Shown here in pieces: positions 16,469-24,598 of a DNA stretch of 64,000 nt (within the stretch, counting starts at the first letter, position 1; each line of letters starts with the position of its first letter). The stretch is from JARBUG01 sp035628915 (lineage in GTDB: Bacteria > Bacillota > Sulfobacillia > Symbiobacteriales > Symbiobacteriaceae). The notes under the pieces are model-generated. The model did no database searches. It was given only the letters and a program-made list of their open reading frames with translations, and was not told the DNA's origin. The DNA lies in assembly GCA_035628915.1 (NCBI GenBank), contig DASPIW010000024.1, positions 62,001-126,000 on the forward strand. Reading direction: 5' to 3'. A program made the position numbers and the translations under genes.

Positions 16469-17461
16469 CTACTCCCTCACATACCAGACTGACTGCAGAT
16501 CGCAGACCACACCTACCCGCCCCGTGGCTTCCCCCGGGGCGGCAAACGTTGCACCCCCCGCCCGCAGCTCTACCATGGGGCCGTGCAGGGTGGCATAGGA
16601 CCGGATGACCTCAGCAGGCGCGCCCTCGCCGGGCGGGCGAATCTGCACGGCCCCGGGCGGCAGGACGAGCCAGGCCGGCCCATCCGCAAGACCGCCGGCC
16701 GGCAGCACGCCAAGGGGACCGTCAAAGCGCCCACCCGTCACGACACCGCCGATGAGTGCCCCGGACTGCATGAAAGCCGCCACCGCCCGGGTCGCCGGGC
16801 GCCGCAGCACTTCCAGCGGGCGCCCTGCCTGGGCCAGCCGGCCGTCCAGCAATACCCCGAGCTGGTCCGCCAACTGCAGTGCCTCCTCGTGGTCATGGGT
16901 GACGAGCAGCGCGCTGATGCCGCTTTCCCGCTGCAGCCGCTGCACCAGGGCGCGCATTTCGGCCCGGAGGCCGGGGTCCAGGTGGCTGAAGGGCTCATCC
17001 AGCAGCAGCAGCCTGGGCGCCGTCACCAGGGCCCGGGCCAGGGCGACCCGCTGCTGCTGGCCGCCCGAGAGCTGCGCCGGGTAGCGGCGGCCATACTCGC
17101 CCATCTGCACCTGCTCCAAAGCAGCGGCCACCCGCTCGGGCGCCCGGATGCCCCGCATCTTCAAGCCGAAGCCTACGTTCTCGGCCACGGTCATGTGCGG
17201 AAACAGAAGGGGCTGCTGAAAGACGACGGCCACCCCTCGCCGCTCCGGCGGCAGAGGGGTGGCATCGGTGCCGTCCATCTCGATCACGCCGGCGTCCGGG
17301 CGGTCCAGCCCGGCAACCAGCCGCAGCAGGGTCGTCTTGCCGCTGCCCGAAGGCCCGACCAGCGCGGCGAACTCCCCTGACGCCAGCGTCAGGGAGAGTC
17401 CGTCCAGAACCGGCTTGCCGCCCAGTACCCGGCGCAGGCCGGCGAGGCGCAGCGACGACAT
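16469..17461 (-). CDS. ABC transporter ATP-binding protein (YnjD-like)
   Basis: 330 residues. Walker A GPSGSGKT lies at residues 36-43, the signature LSGGQQQRVALARAL near 125, Walker B LLLLDEPFSHLD directly after it, and the switch histidine in LLVTHDHEEAL. A C-terminal extension of about 100 residues resembles a TOBE-like regulatory domain. It would energise the two permeases encoded upstream in the same operon. One base separates it from the YdjY-like gene. The substrate is unknown; relatives are annotated for sulfate, iron or thiamine. Confidence 0.9.
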   Translation of the reverse strand: MSSLRLAGLRRVLGGKPVLDGLSLTLASGEFAALVGPSGSGKTTLLRLVAGLDRPDAGVIEMDGTDATPLPPERRGVAVVFQQPLLFPHMTVAENVGFGLKMRGIRAPERVAAALEQVQMGEYGRRYPAQLSGGQQQRVALARALVTAPRLLLLDEPFSHLDPGLRAEMRALVQRLQRESGISALLVTHDHEEALQLADQLGVLLDGRLAQAGRPLEVLRRPATRAVAAFMQSGALIGGVVTGGRFDGPLGVLPAGGLADGPAWLVLPPGAVQIRPPGEGAPAEVIRSYATLHGPMVELRAGGATFAAPGEATGRVGVVCDLQSVWYVRE

Positions 17462-17462
17462 C

Positions 17463-18125
17463 TTACTTCACCTTCACGCTGATAATCACGGGCTTGCCGT
17501 CGCCGGGGAGCACGTCTTTCTTGCCCCGGAACTCGACCTGCTTGGCGTCGTGCTCGCCAAAGCCGTGGGCCGCGTTGCTCGCGATGCCCACCGGGCAGCT
17601 GTCCAGGCAGAGCATGCAGCCCGTCATGTACTGCTTGGCCGCCTCCAGGTTGCCGCCGAAGTGATAGTCAATCTGCTTGCCCGTGCTGTCGATGACGACC
17701 TCGCTGATGTCGTACTCCTTGCCGGCGCCGTCCCACGTTACGGCGACAGCCAGCGCCTGTCCTTCGACGGTCTTGCCCTTCGATTCGACCGTCAGGTTGT
17801 TGCCCGGCTTGGCGCCCAGCTTCAGCAGGGCAGCGTGAAAATCGGTCTCTTTGGCCGGGGAGATGAAGAGGGCCTTGGGGGCGTTCTTGCCATCCTTGTA
17901 ATTGAGCCCGTGGCGGGTGCTTTCCACCAGATACTTGCCGTTGACGGTCGCATAGATCGTGATGCTCTTCGCCGCCTCATCGACCAGCATGGGCTGATGG
18001 GCGGTCACCACGCCGGCAGCCTTGGAAGTGGCAGGGGCCTCCGTGGCAGGCTTGGTCGCTGCGGAGCAGGCGGTTAGTGCCAGAGCGGCGAGCAGGGCGA
18101 GCGCAGCCAGAGCGGTCTTCTTCAT
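17463..18125 (-). CDS. YdjY-like lipoprotein with C-terminal cysteine cluster
   Basis: 220 residues from ATG 18125. A lipoprotein signal (MKKTALAALALLAALALTAC, C20) is followed by a Ser/Thr/Ala linker and a soluble domain of the YdjY type. A cysteine cluster C170-x2-C173-x3-C177-P (CMLCLDSCPVG) resembles half of a ferredoxin Fe-S site. It would be exported and membrane-anchored. Its start overlaps the preceding membrane protein gene as ATGA. In E. coli ydjY lies in the ydjXYZ-ynj cluster with the same transporter, so the association is conserved. Confidence 0.8.
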   Translation of the reverse strand: MKKTALAALALLAALALTACSAATKPATEAPATSKAAGVVTAHQPMLVDEAAKSITIYATVNGKYLVESTRHGLNYKDGKNAPKALFISPAKETDFHAALLKLGAKPGNNLTVESKGKTVEGQALAVAVTWDGAGKEYDISEVVIDSTGKQIDYHFGGNLEAAKQYMTGCMLCLDSCPVGIASNAAHGFGEHDAKQVEFRGKKDVLPGDGKPVIISVKVK

Positions 18126-18583
18126 CTTGAAATAGCGCCTCCACAGTTGGAAATTGGTTGGCAATAGCGGTCCGGATCAAAGAACAGAGCGGGCACGCCG
18201 AAGGCCAGGGCCGCCAGCAGCCACGGATTGATCACCGACAGCGGCACAAACCCGGGGAGCAAATCCCGCACAAGCGACGCCGGGGCAATGAGCAGCACTT
18301 CCCAGTCACCCCGGGCGACCAGGAGCGCCAGAACCGCCTGCAACGCCAAAACCAGCTGACCAAGCCGGCGGGAAGAGACCCGCACCAGCCGCTTGGGCTG
18401 CCACGCCGAGTAAACGCCCAGCCCCAGGGCGCCGGCGGCGAAGGCGGGAATCACCAGGCCGGTGGGCATCCGCATCTCCAACCAGGTGTGGCGGCTCAGC
18501 AGCCAGGCAGCGTCGAGGCCCAGGAGAAACCCGATGAAAACGCACTTCCACAGGTAGACCGTCGTGCGGAGCAGCGGATTCAC
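18122..18583 (-). CDS. Integral membrane protein of the ydj/ynj-like operon
   Basis: 153 residues from GTG 18583, which has an excellent AAAGGAGGTG ribosome binding site. About four hydrophobic segments are visible (CVFIGFLLGLDAAWLLS; GLVIPAFAAGALGLGVYS; LVLALQAVLALLVARG; NPWLLAALAFGVPALFF). I do not recognise the family. It is coupled to the YdjY-like lipoprotein by a four-base overlap and follows the permease gene by 14 bases, so it probably belongs to the same envelope system. Confidence 0.75.
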   Translation of the reverse strand: MNPLLRTTVYLWKCVFIGFLLGLDAAWLLSRHTWLEMRMPTGLVIPAFAAGALGLGVYSAWQPKRLVRVSSRRLGQLVLALQAVLALLVARGDWEVLLIAPASLVRDLLPGFVPLSVINPWLLAALAFGVPALFFDPDRYCQPISNCGGAISR

Positions 18584-18597
18584 GCCGGGCACCTCCT

Positions 18598-19389
18598 TTA
18601 GAGTCCGGGCCAAACCTCCCCATTCCGGGGGTTGGCATTGCGCCGGATCAGCGATTCCATCAGCCAGAGCACCAGCATGCCCGTACCGCAGAAAACGAGG
18701 CTCAGGGCCGCGGCCAGCGCCCGGTCGGTGCCGGCCAGGAACGGCAGCAGCACCATGGGCAGGGTCAGCACGGCGCCGCCCCCCAGCAGCAGTGTCAACA
18801 AGTACTGGCTGAGCGAGACCAGAAAGACCAGCATGCTGCCCGCCAACAGGGCCGGCCCCAGCCGGGGTAGGGTGAGGTGGCGGAAGACCTGCCAGGGGGT
18901 GGCCCCCAGCGTCCGGCCCACCTCCTCCGCCCGCACCGAGGCGGTCGTCGCCGCCGCGGCGATGGTCCGGATCATATAGGGCAGCGCCGGCACCAGGTGG
19001 CCCAGCCAGACCGCCGTCAGGCTGCCCGTCAGGCCCAGTTTGCCAAAAATGTGGTGCACGCCCGCCGACCAGGCCATGGGCGGGACCAGCAACGGCAGGA
19101 AGACGAGCACCTCCACCGCTCCCCGCCCGGTGAAGCGGCAGCGCCCCAGCCCGATGCCCGCCGGCAGCCCGATGACCGCACAGGTCAGGGTGACCGCCAG
19201 GGCCAGCCCCACGCTGGTCAGGACGGCCCGGGTAACCCCGGCGCCCGGCGAAAGCAAATATGCCCACGCCCGCAGGTCCATCTGCCGGGGCCACAGGTCG
19301 GGCCAGGGCCAGGCCGGCGTGAATGCCCAGATGACCACGGGCGTCAGGGGCAGGAGCAGCCCGATCATCACCGCCCTACGCATGCTCAT
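18598..19389 (-). CDS. ABC transporter permease (YnjC-like, second half)
   Basis: 263 residues with six membrane segments and the inner-membrane coupling motif EEVGRTLGATPWQVFRHLTL, the EAA loop that contacts the ATPase. In E. coli YnjC is one protein with two permease halves; here the halves are separate genes that overlap by 14 bases. It works with the YnjB-like binding protein and YnjD-like ATPase. The substrate is unknown. Confidence 0.88.
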   Translation of the reverse strand: MSMRRAVMIGLLLPLTPVVIWAFTPAWPWPDLWPRQMDLRAWAYLLSPGAGVTRAVLTSVGLALAVTLTCAVIGLPAGIGLGRCRFTGRGAVEVLVFLPLLVPPMAWSAGVHHIFGKLGLTGSLTAVWLGHLVPALPYMIRTIAAAATTASVRAEEVGRTLGATPWQVFRHLTLPRLGPALLAGSMLVFLVSLSQYLLTLLLGGGAVLTLPMVLLPFLAGTDRALAAALSLVFCGTGMLVLWLMESLIRRNANPRNGEVWPGL

Positions 19390-20212
19390 CCCTCCGGACG
19401 GAGGCCAGGGCGGCTTCCAGCTTCCGCAGGAAAGCCAGGTAACCGCCTGCGGAGGCCAGCGACACCAGCGCCATCAGCAGGGCGATGGCCATCGCCTCCG
19501 GCCGGAGGGTCAGGTCCGGCGACACGTACCGCTCGTAGGCCAGGACCGGCAGCGCCCGCGGGTAGCTGCGCCCCAAAATCAGGGGCAGCTCAAATGCGCC
19601 GAAACTGTAGGCGAAGATGATCGCCCCGCCGGCAGCCAGGGCCGGCCAGGTGAGTGGCAGTACCACATAGCGCAGCGCCTGCCAGGGGCGGGCGCCCAGC
19701 GTGCGAGCCGCTTCCCGCCAGGCGGTGGTCCCCCCGCCCAGGAGCGGCAGGACCAGCAGGGCGATGAACGGCGCCTCTTTCCACACATAGGCGAAGATGA
19801 TCCCCCAGCCGAACGCATCGTGGACCAACACCGGGAACTGATCGATCTCCCGGATCAGCCCGATGGCGTATGCCAGGCGGGCCAGCAGACCCGACCTGCC
19901 CAGGAAGAGCAGCACGGTGTACCCGACCACAAGATGAGGCACCACCAGAGGGAACCGGGCCAGAAAGCCCGTCAGGCGGCCCGAGCCCTGCAAAAGCACC
20001 GCCAGGCCGAACCCCGCCGCCAGCGAAATCACCGTGCTGACTGCGGCGACCCGCAGGCTCAGCCAGAGGGCGCCCAGCAGCTCCGGGTCGGCGGCAGCCT
20101 GCCGCCAATCGGAAAGCGTTGGGCCCGACGCCACCACCAGCAAAGGAATTACGAACAGTCCGCCCAGGACCGCCACTGCAGGGCCGACGAGCAGCCAGGG
20201 CCGTACACTCAT
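19376..20212 (-). CDS. ABC transporter permease (YnjC-like, first half)
   Basis: 278 residues from ATG 20212, which overlaps the binding-protein stop as ATGA. The EAA loop REAARTLGARPWQALRYVVLP is visible, flanked by six hydrophobic segments (for example LLVGPAVAVLGGLFVIPLLVV at the N-terminus). It pairs with the second permease downstream to form the channel. Confidence 0.88.
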   Translation of the reverse strand: MSVRPWLLVGPAVAVLGGLFVIPLLVVASGPTLSDWRQAAADPELLGALWLSLRVAAVSTVISLAAGFGLAVLLQGSGRLTGFLARFPLVVPHLVVGYTVLLFLGRSGLLARLAYAIGLIREIDQFPVLVHDAFGWGIIFAYVWKEAPFIALLVLPLLGGGTTAWREAARTLGARPWQALRYVVLPLTWPALAAGGAIIFAYSFGAFELPLILGRSYPRALPVLAYERYVSPDLTLRPEAMAIALLMALVSLASAGGYLAFLRKLEAALASVRRDEHA

Positions 20213-21456
20213 GGCCTGCGCCGGGCGACTTCGGCCCGCCAGCCCGCATCCAGGGCCGTCACGTACTCCGGGGCGATCTCCGGCACCCGCTTGGCCGCCA
20301 GTTCCGCCGGCGTGAGGGTCGCCGGCCCCCGCTCCAGGGCCGCCAGCTTCTGCCGGTCGGTCTCCGCCAGCCGCGTCGGGTCGATGGCGACAAAATCGCC
20401 CCACTGCAGCGGATCCTGCTTGGCGATTTGGGCTTCGGGAGAGAGCAGGAAATCGGCCAGCAGCATGGCGCCGCCCGGGTTGGGGGCGTTGAACGAAATC
20501 GCCGTGAAGTGGGTGTTCCCGATGGTGCCGGCGTCGAACAGGTAGGTCCGGGTCGTCTTCGGCCAGATGCCCTTGAGCACCATGTTGGACGCCTCCGCCG
20601 GGTCGTAGCTCATGGTGAACCAGACCTCGCCGTCGGCGTAGAGCTTGTGCAGCGCGGCCAGGCTCTCTGGGTAGGTCTGGCCCTTCATCCACAAATCGGG
20701 CGCCATTGTGCCCAGTAGATACCAGGTCTGCTTAGCGTTGCGCTCCAGCAGCGCCGGATTGAAAGCGCCGAGGTACTGCTGATGCCCGCCGGTCGTCTCG
20801 TAGAGGGCCATCCGCGTAAAGGCGCTGCCGGTGAAGTCAGGCGGAGCCGGATAGGTAAACTTGCCCGGATGGACCCTGACCCATTCCGCCAGGGCGTCGA
20901 AGGACCGGGGTGGGTCCGGCACCTTGGCAGAGTCGTAGATCATGACGAACTGGGCCTTGCCCCAGGGCGCCTCGAAGCCGTCGGTCGGGAAGCCGAAGTC
21001 CGTGGTGGCGTCCGGCGAAGCAGTATCCACATATTTGTTGAAGTTCGGCAGCCGTGCGGCAAAGGGGCCCCACAGGAGGCCGCCCTGCCGGGCCGCCTTG
21101 AAGTTCTCACCATTGATCCAGAGCAGGTCGATCGAACCCTGCTGCTGCCCCGCCTGCTTCTCGGTCAGCAGTTTGTTGATGAAGTCAGGGGCGTCCATGG
21201 GCACCCGCTGGACCTTCACGCCGTAAAGCTCGCTCATTCGGCGGGCGACGAAGCCGTCGACCCACTTGTTGATGGTGTCGCTGCCGCCCCACATGTAGAA
21301 GCGGACGGTGCTTCCCTTGGCGCCGGCGACAATCTGCTCCCAGGTCGCCGTGGCAGCATCAACTTTGGCCGGCGGCCTGCCGCCGCATCCGGCCAGCGCC
21401 AGAACGAGTGCGGCAGTCAGGAGCAGTGGCAGAACCTTTCGCATTTGAACCATCAT
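20209..21456 (-). CDS. ABC transporter substrate-binding lipoprotein (YnjB-like)
   Basis: 415 residues. The lipobox LALAGC gives C24 when counted from the first ATG. The mature protein begins with the YnjB-like block VRFYMWGGSDTINKWVDGFVA. The length and the later MSYDPAEASNMV and NPGGAMLLADFLLSPEAQ segments fit the COG4134 family. It would capture an unknown solute outside the membrane for the two permeases. Start choice is open: GGAGG abuts ATG 21456/21453, and ATG 21444 (MRKVLP) is the alternative. Confidence 0.85.
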   Translation of the reverse strand: MMVQMRKVLPLLLTAALVLALAGCGGRPPAKVDAATATWEQIVAGAKGSTVRFYMWGGSDTINKWVDGFVARRMSELYGVKVQRVPMDAPDFINKLLTEKQAGQQQGSIDLLWINGENFKAARQGGLLWGPFAARLPNFNKYVDTASPDATTDFGFPTDGFEAPWGKAQFVMIYDSAKVPDPPRSFDALAEWVRVHPGKFTYPAPPDFTGSAFTRMALYETTGGHQQYLGAFNPALLERNAKQTWYLLGTMAPDLWMKGQTYPESLAALHKLYADGEVWFTMSYDPAEASNMVLKGIWPKTTRTYLFDAGTIGNTHFTAISFNAPNPGGAMLLADFLLSPEAQIAKQDPLQWGDFVAIDPTRLAETDRQKLAALERGPATLTPAELAAKRVPEIAPEYVTALDAGWRAEVARRRP

Positions 21457-21465
21457 CCTCCGGCT

Positions 21466-22227
21466 TCAGTCTCGGCGCCAGCGGTATGGCAGGGGTACGA
21501 TCTGACCCGGCTGCTCCGCCGCTTCCAGCAGCGTCAGGCAGTCCAGCAGAATCCGCCGCTGCAGGTCGGGGCGCCCCGCCGGGCCGAACGCCCGGCCCAA
21601 GGGAAACTTCAGGTGTGCCGCCCGCGGCGCGCCCACCTTCTGGGTAATCTCCGGCAAATGGCTGATGGAAACCGTGGCGATGCCCGCCTGCTCCAGCACC
21701 CGTTGAATCAGTCCGACGGACTGATGACAGGTATATCAGCCCGGGGATGCGACCACGGCCTGCACGCCGGCGTCCCGCAGGGTCCGTGCCATCTCCGGCG
21801 CCGTCCGCTGGACCAGGGGCGCCCAGGTGGGAATGTAGCCCATCAGGCCGAAATGGATCGGCGAGACCGACCCGATGATCCCGTCGGCGGCCAACTCATG
21901 CAGGCGCCGCAGGGGAAAGACCACGTCCGGGTCGGCGAGCGCGTCCGCCGTGTCGTAGTGCGTATGCGTAACGGTCAGTTCTTCCGGGAGAACGTCCGCA
22001 CCAAGGGGCCGGCATGACCAGTCGCCCGTCTCACAGTCAAACGGCGGCTGATCCTTGCGGTGAACTCCTGCGGTGGTAATGAGCGCGACCCGTACCCCCG
22101 ACAGGGGGACAGCCAGGCGGGCAAAGGGAATCGCGCCGTCCCCGCGGACCGCGAGCCGTTTCGTCTTCCAGCGCCAGTACCAATGCTGAAGAATAGGATC
22201 ACCTCCCGGCCAGGCGCCGGCGGGCAA
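21466..22227 (-). CDS. Selenoprotein, glycine/sarcosine/betaine reductase selenoprotein B family, with in-frame UGA (Sec164)
   Basis: Two reading frames (22227-21739 and 21735-21466) are in the same phase, separated only by TGA at 21738-21736. Read through, the protein is about 253 residues with the redox motif U164-Y-T-C167 in the context VVASPGUYTCHQSVGL. That is the position and context of the UxxC/CxxC motif in the GrdB-like family, and the homologous region runs unbroken on both sides (IQRVLEQAGIATVSIS follows). A SECIS-like hairpin begins 11 bases after the UGA. It is the second gene of the ydj/ynj-like operon. The start is uncertain: ATG 22227 overlaps the TVP38 gene by 29 bases, while GGGAGGTGAT lies just downstream of it. 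A redox function in the cytoplasm is likely. Confidence 0.82.
21707..21725 (-). promoter_or_regulatory. Candidate bacterial SECIS element downstream of the UGA codon
   Basis: On the coding strand the stem ATCAGTCC / GGACTGAT is a perfect 8-bp hairpin with a GTC loop. It begins 11 bases after the TGA and lies within the coding sequence. Bacterial SECIS hairpins sit immediately 3' of the UGA with a short stem and a G-containing apical loop, where SelB binds. Confidence 0.7.
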
Positions 22228-22888
22228 AGAGCGGCCGCAGGGCCGAACCCAGCACCGCCATCACCCCGACGGCAATGAAGGCATAGAAGAGCCAGATCAC
22301 CGAGGAGGTGCCCCGGGAAGCGAGGTACGAGTAGACGACCGTAGCCGGCATCATCCCGATGCCCGTATAGATGAGGAAAGCGGTCAGCTTCATGTTCGTC
22401 AGACCGGCCCCGTAGCTGACGAAGTCGAAAGAGACCACGGGAATCAGCCGGGCGATCAGGACCGAATGGCTGCCGTAGCGGGCAAAAAAGCGGTCGAACC
22501 AGCCGAGGGCGCCCTGCGGTACTACCTTCTCCACCAGGGGGCGCCCGTACACCCGGGCAACGAGAAAACAGATGCCCGCGGCGGCCAGGGCGGCGCTCCA
22601 ACTGATCACCGTACCCCAAACCCAGCCGAAGACCATGGCCGTGGCGAAGGTTACCACAAACGAAGGCAGCGGCGCCAGGACGGCGGCCAGCAGGTGCATG
22701 GTGACGGCGATGGCCGGCGCCCAGGCGCCGAACCCGAGCATGTACTCCTTAACCGGTGTTACGTCGGCCCGTGAGAGCATGGCGACGACCCCGTTCACCT
22801 GGGCGCGAACCGAAGGTGCGAACCAGTACACCAGGACCAGGGCCAGGACGACGATTGTCGCTGCGACTAGCTGGCTGCGGCGCGACAT
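22199..22888 (-). CDS. TVP38/TMEM64 (VTT/DedA-like) membrane protein, YdjX/YdjZ-like
   Basis: 229 residues. The VTT domain pattern is visible: APLPSFVVTFATAMVFGWVWG, then VPQGALGWFDRFFARYGSHSVLIARLIPVVSFDFVSYGAG, the FxxRxxP-type core of TVP38 proteins. About five membrane segments. It opens the minus-strand operon with AAGGGGGT before ATG. E. coli encodes two such proteins (YdjX, YdjZ) around YdjY, matching this operon's content. The family is linked to membrane transport or lipid scrambling; the substrate is unknown. Confidence 0.85.
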   Translation of the reverse strand: MSRRSQLVAATIVVLALVLVYWFAPSVRAQVNGVVAMLSRADVTPVKEYMLGFGAWAPAIAVTMHLLAAVLAPLPSFVVTFATAMVFGWVWGTVISWSAALAAAGICFLVARVYGRPLVEKVVPQGALGWFDRFFARYGSHSVLIARLIPVVSFDFVSYGAGLTNMKLTAFLIYTGIGMMPATVVYSYLASRGTSSVIWLFYAFIAVGVMAVLGSALRPLFARRRLAGR

Positions 22889-23033
22889 GCGGTTACCCCC
22901 TTACCATGAAACGGGGTTGTTACTTAGCCATGGTATCATTTGCGACTAGATCGACGCAATAATTATTTACCAATGCGTAACGGATCATTACCATAGGGCT
23001 GCCATGTTCCCCCATTTGGCTGTGCAGCGAGCG

Positions 23034-23060
23034 GTTTACGTAACCTCCCGTGCGGTAAAC
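23034..23060 (+). promoter_or_regulatory. Inverted repeat in the leader of the TauE/SafE gene
   Basis: GTTTAC (23034-23039) and GTAAAC (23055-23060) form an inverted repeat around a TTACGTAA palindrome (23036-23043), 50-70 bases before the exporter start. It could be an operator or a leader hairpin. The remaining 219-base divergent gap should also hold the promoter of the ydj/ynj-like operon, but none is clear. Confidence 0.35.
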
Positions 23061-23107
23061 ACATACCGTGAACCGTGGCTGCACGACCGGAGGTGCAAAC
23101 GCGGCAA

Positions 23108-24031
23108 ATGGAGCGTCTGGTCCTGGTGGCCCTGATCGGGTTTATCGCCCAGATGGTTGACGGTTCCATGGGCATGGCATACGGGGTTACCTCCTCCTCG
23201 CTGCTCATCTTGGCAGGATTCACACCGGCCGTCGCATCGGCATCACTGCATTTGGCGGAGGTAGCAACCACCTTCGCATCCGGGGTTTCGCACCGGAAGA
23301 TGGGCAACGTGGACCGCCGGGTGGCCTGGGCGCTGGCCCTTCCGGGCGCCGCCGGCGGGTTCGCGGGCGCCGTCTTCCTGGGCTCCGCCGCCGGCGAGCT
23401 GATCAAGCCGGTTGTCTCCCTGATTCTGCTCGCGCTGGGCGCCTCGATTCTGTACCGCTTCTCCCGCACGCGGCTGACCCTGGTGGGAAAGGCACCGAAC
23501 GTCTCCCGCAAGCTGATGGTGCCGCTGGGGCTGGTGGCGGGCCTCTGCGACGCCATCGGCGGCGGCGGCTGGGGGCCGATCGTCACCACCACGCTGCTGG
23601 CCAAATCGGAAGCACCGCCCCGGAAGATCGTAGGGTCGGTCAGCATCAGTGAGACGGCTGTGGCGGCTGCGGCGACGCTCGGGTTCCTGTTGGTGGCGGG
23701 GTGGGAGTCCTTCAGCATCCCCTGGGTGCTGGCTCTCATGGTCGGCGGAGTGCTGGCAGCGCCCCTGGCCGCCTGGCTCGTGGGGAGGGTCTCCCGCAAT
23801 GTCCTGGGCGTGCTGGTAGGCGGCGTGATTCTGCTGACGAACCTGCGGACGCTGGTCCGCGTGGCGTCCCTCGGCACCGGTGTTTCGCTGGTCCTGTACG
23901 GCGTGATCATCCTTGCAACGGTGTTCGCTTTCCTGCGAGTCAGGTACACAGCCCGGCGGTCTCCCGCCCCTGCCCCCGCCGAACCCGAGGGGCTTGAGTT
24001 TCAGGCACAGGTCGCAAACGGAGACGATTAA
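23108..24031 (+). CDS. TauE/SafE family sulfite/organosulfonate exporter
   Basis: 307 residues from ATG 23108 (MERLVLVALIGFIAQMVDGSMGMAYGV). About eight membrane segments and the two family repeats are visible (GVTSSSLLILAGFTPAVASASLHLAE and GLCDAIGGGGWGPIVTTTLL). Members export sulfite, sulfoacetate or related anions. GGAGGTG lies 13 bases upstream, rather far; GTG 23093 or 23075 are alternatives. It is monocistronic, between a divergent operon and a strong terminator. Confidence 0.88.
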   Translation: MERLVLVALIGFIAQMVDGSMGMAYGVTSSSLLILAGFTPAVASASLHLAEVATTFASGVSHRKMGNVDRRVAWALALPGAAGGFAGAVFLGSAAGELIKPVVSLILLALGASILYRFSRTRLTLVGKAPNVSRKLMVPLGLVAGLCDAIGGGGWGPIVTTTLLAKSEAPPRKIVGSVSISETAVAAAATLGFLLVAGWESFSIPWVLALMVGGVLAAPLAAWLVGRVSRNVLGVLVGGVILLTNLRTLVRVASLGTGVSLVLYGVIILATVFAFLRVRYTARRSPAPAPAEPEGLEFQAQVANGDD

Positions 24032-24036
24032 ACAAC

Positions 24037-24067
24037 AGCGCCGCCCGGATACCCTCCGGGCGGCGCT
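24037..24067 (+). terminator. Terminator of the TauE/SafE gene
   Basis: A perfect 12-bp stem AGCGCCGCCCGG / CCGGGCGGCGCT with a seven-base loop, six bases after the stop. Confidence 0.8.
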
Positions 24068-24598
24068 GAGCGGTCTACTGACGAGGCAGAGCGAGCCGTC
24101 CTCCTGGGCTGCCTGATTTCGTGCCTGGCCGGCTCTCGCATGCAAGATTGTCCCGAGTAGCGTTCATATCTGCATGCCCGACCCCGTGCCGCGCCGGCGC
24201 TCTGCCACGGCCAGGGCCTGCATGCTATTTCGGGTCTGGCATAGCCTTGCCGCCCAGGTCCACTGCAGCACACGCGCAGTTGTCAAAATGTACAAGGTGT
24301 TGGTCACAAATGGCTTGTACCGATTGAAAACTGGACCAGGTTCCTGGCCCGTACAGGTCTGCATTGGCACCAATCGAGGGCGTAAACGGCAAGGTTCGCC
24401 GAGTTTCGTCTACTTCCGCGGGCCGACGAAACGGTCGTCATTGTGTGCAGACAATCGAACCTGCGACACCGATGGTGACTCCTACATGTGATGGCTCTCT
24501 CAGAACGGAGGCCATCCTGTTCTGCTCTTACGCTGAGGTTGCAGTTCGCACGGCATTACTGATCACCCGTGACCGCGCCGCGGCTGAGGGCCGTGGTT
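24068..24598. other. Gene-poor stretch, no supportable gene
   Basis: Several short frames are open here, but none has a ribosome binding site or recognisable protein character. Visible structure: an inverted repeat TTTCGTC (24404-24410) / GACGAAA (24425-24431), probably a decayed or distant terminator. The base composition is more AT-rich than the flanks around 24280-24340. Confidence 0.5.

Noticed and set aside
18122..19294. 390-residue minus-strand ORF joining the permease region to the small membrane protein
   Set aside because: Only the last 153 residues are real; the strong AAAGGAGGTG before GTG 18583 sets the true start, and the upstream part is a shadow of the permease gene.
21736..22227. 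A 163-residue protein ending at TGA 21736 as an independent gene
   Set aside because: Similarity continues in the same frame past the TGA and the UGA occupies the UxxC position, so selenocysteine read-through fits better than truncation.
24174..24491. 105-residue plus-strand ORF in the gap after the exporter
   Set aside because: No ribosome binding site, mixed composition, no recognisable fold; kept as non-coding.
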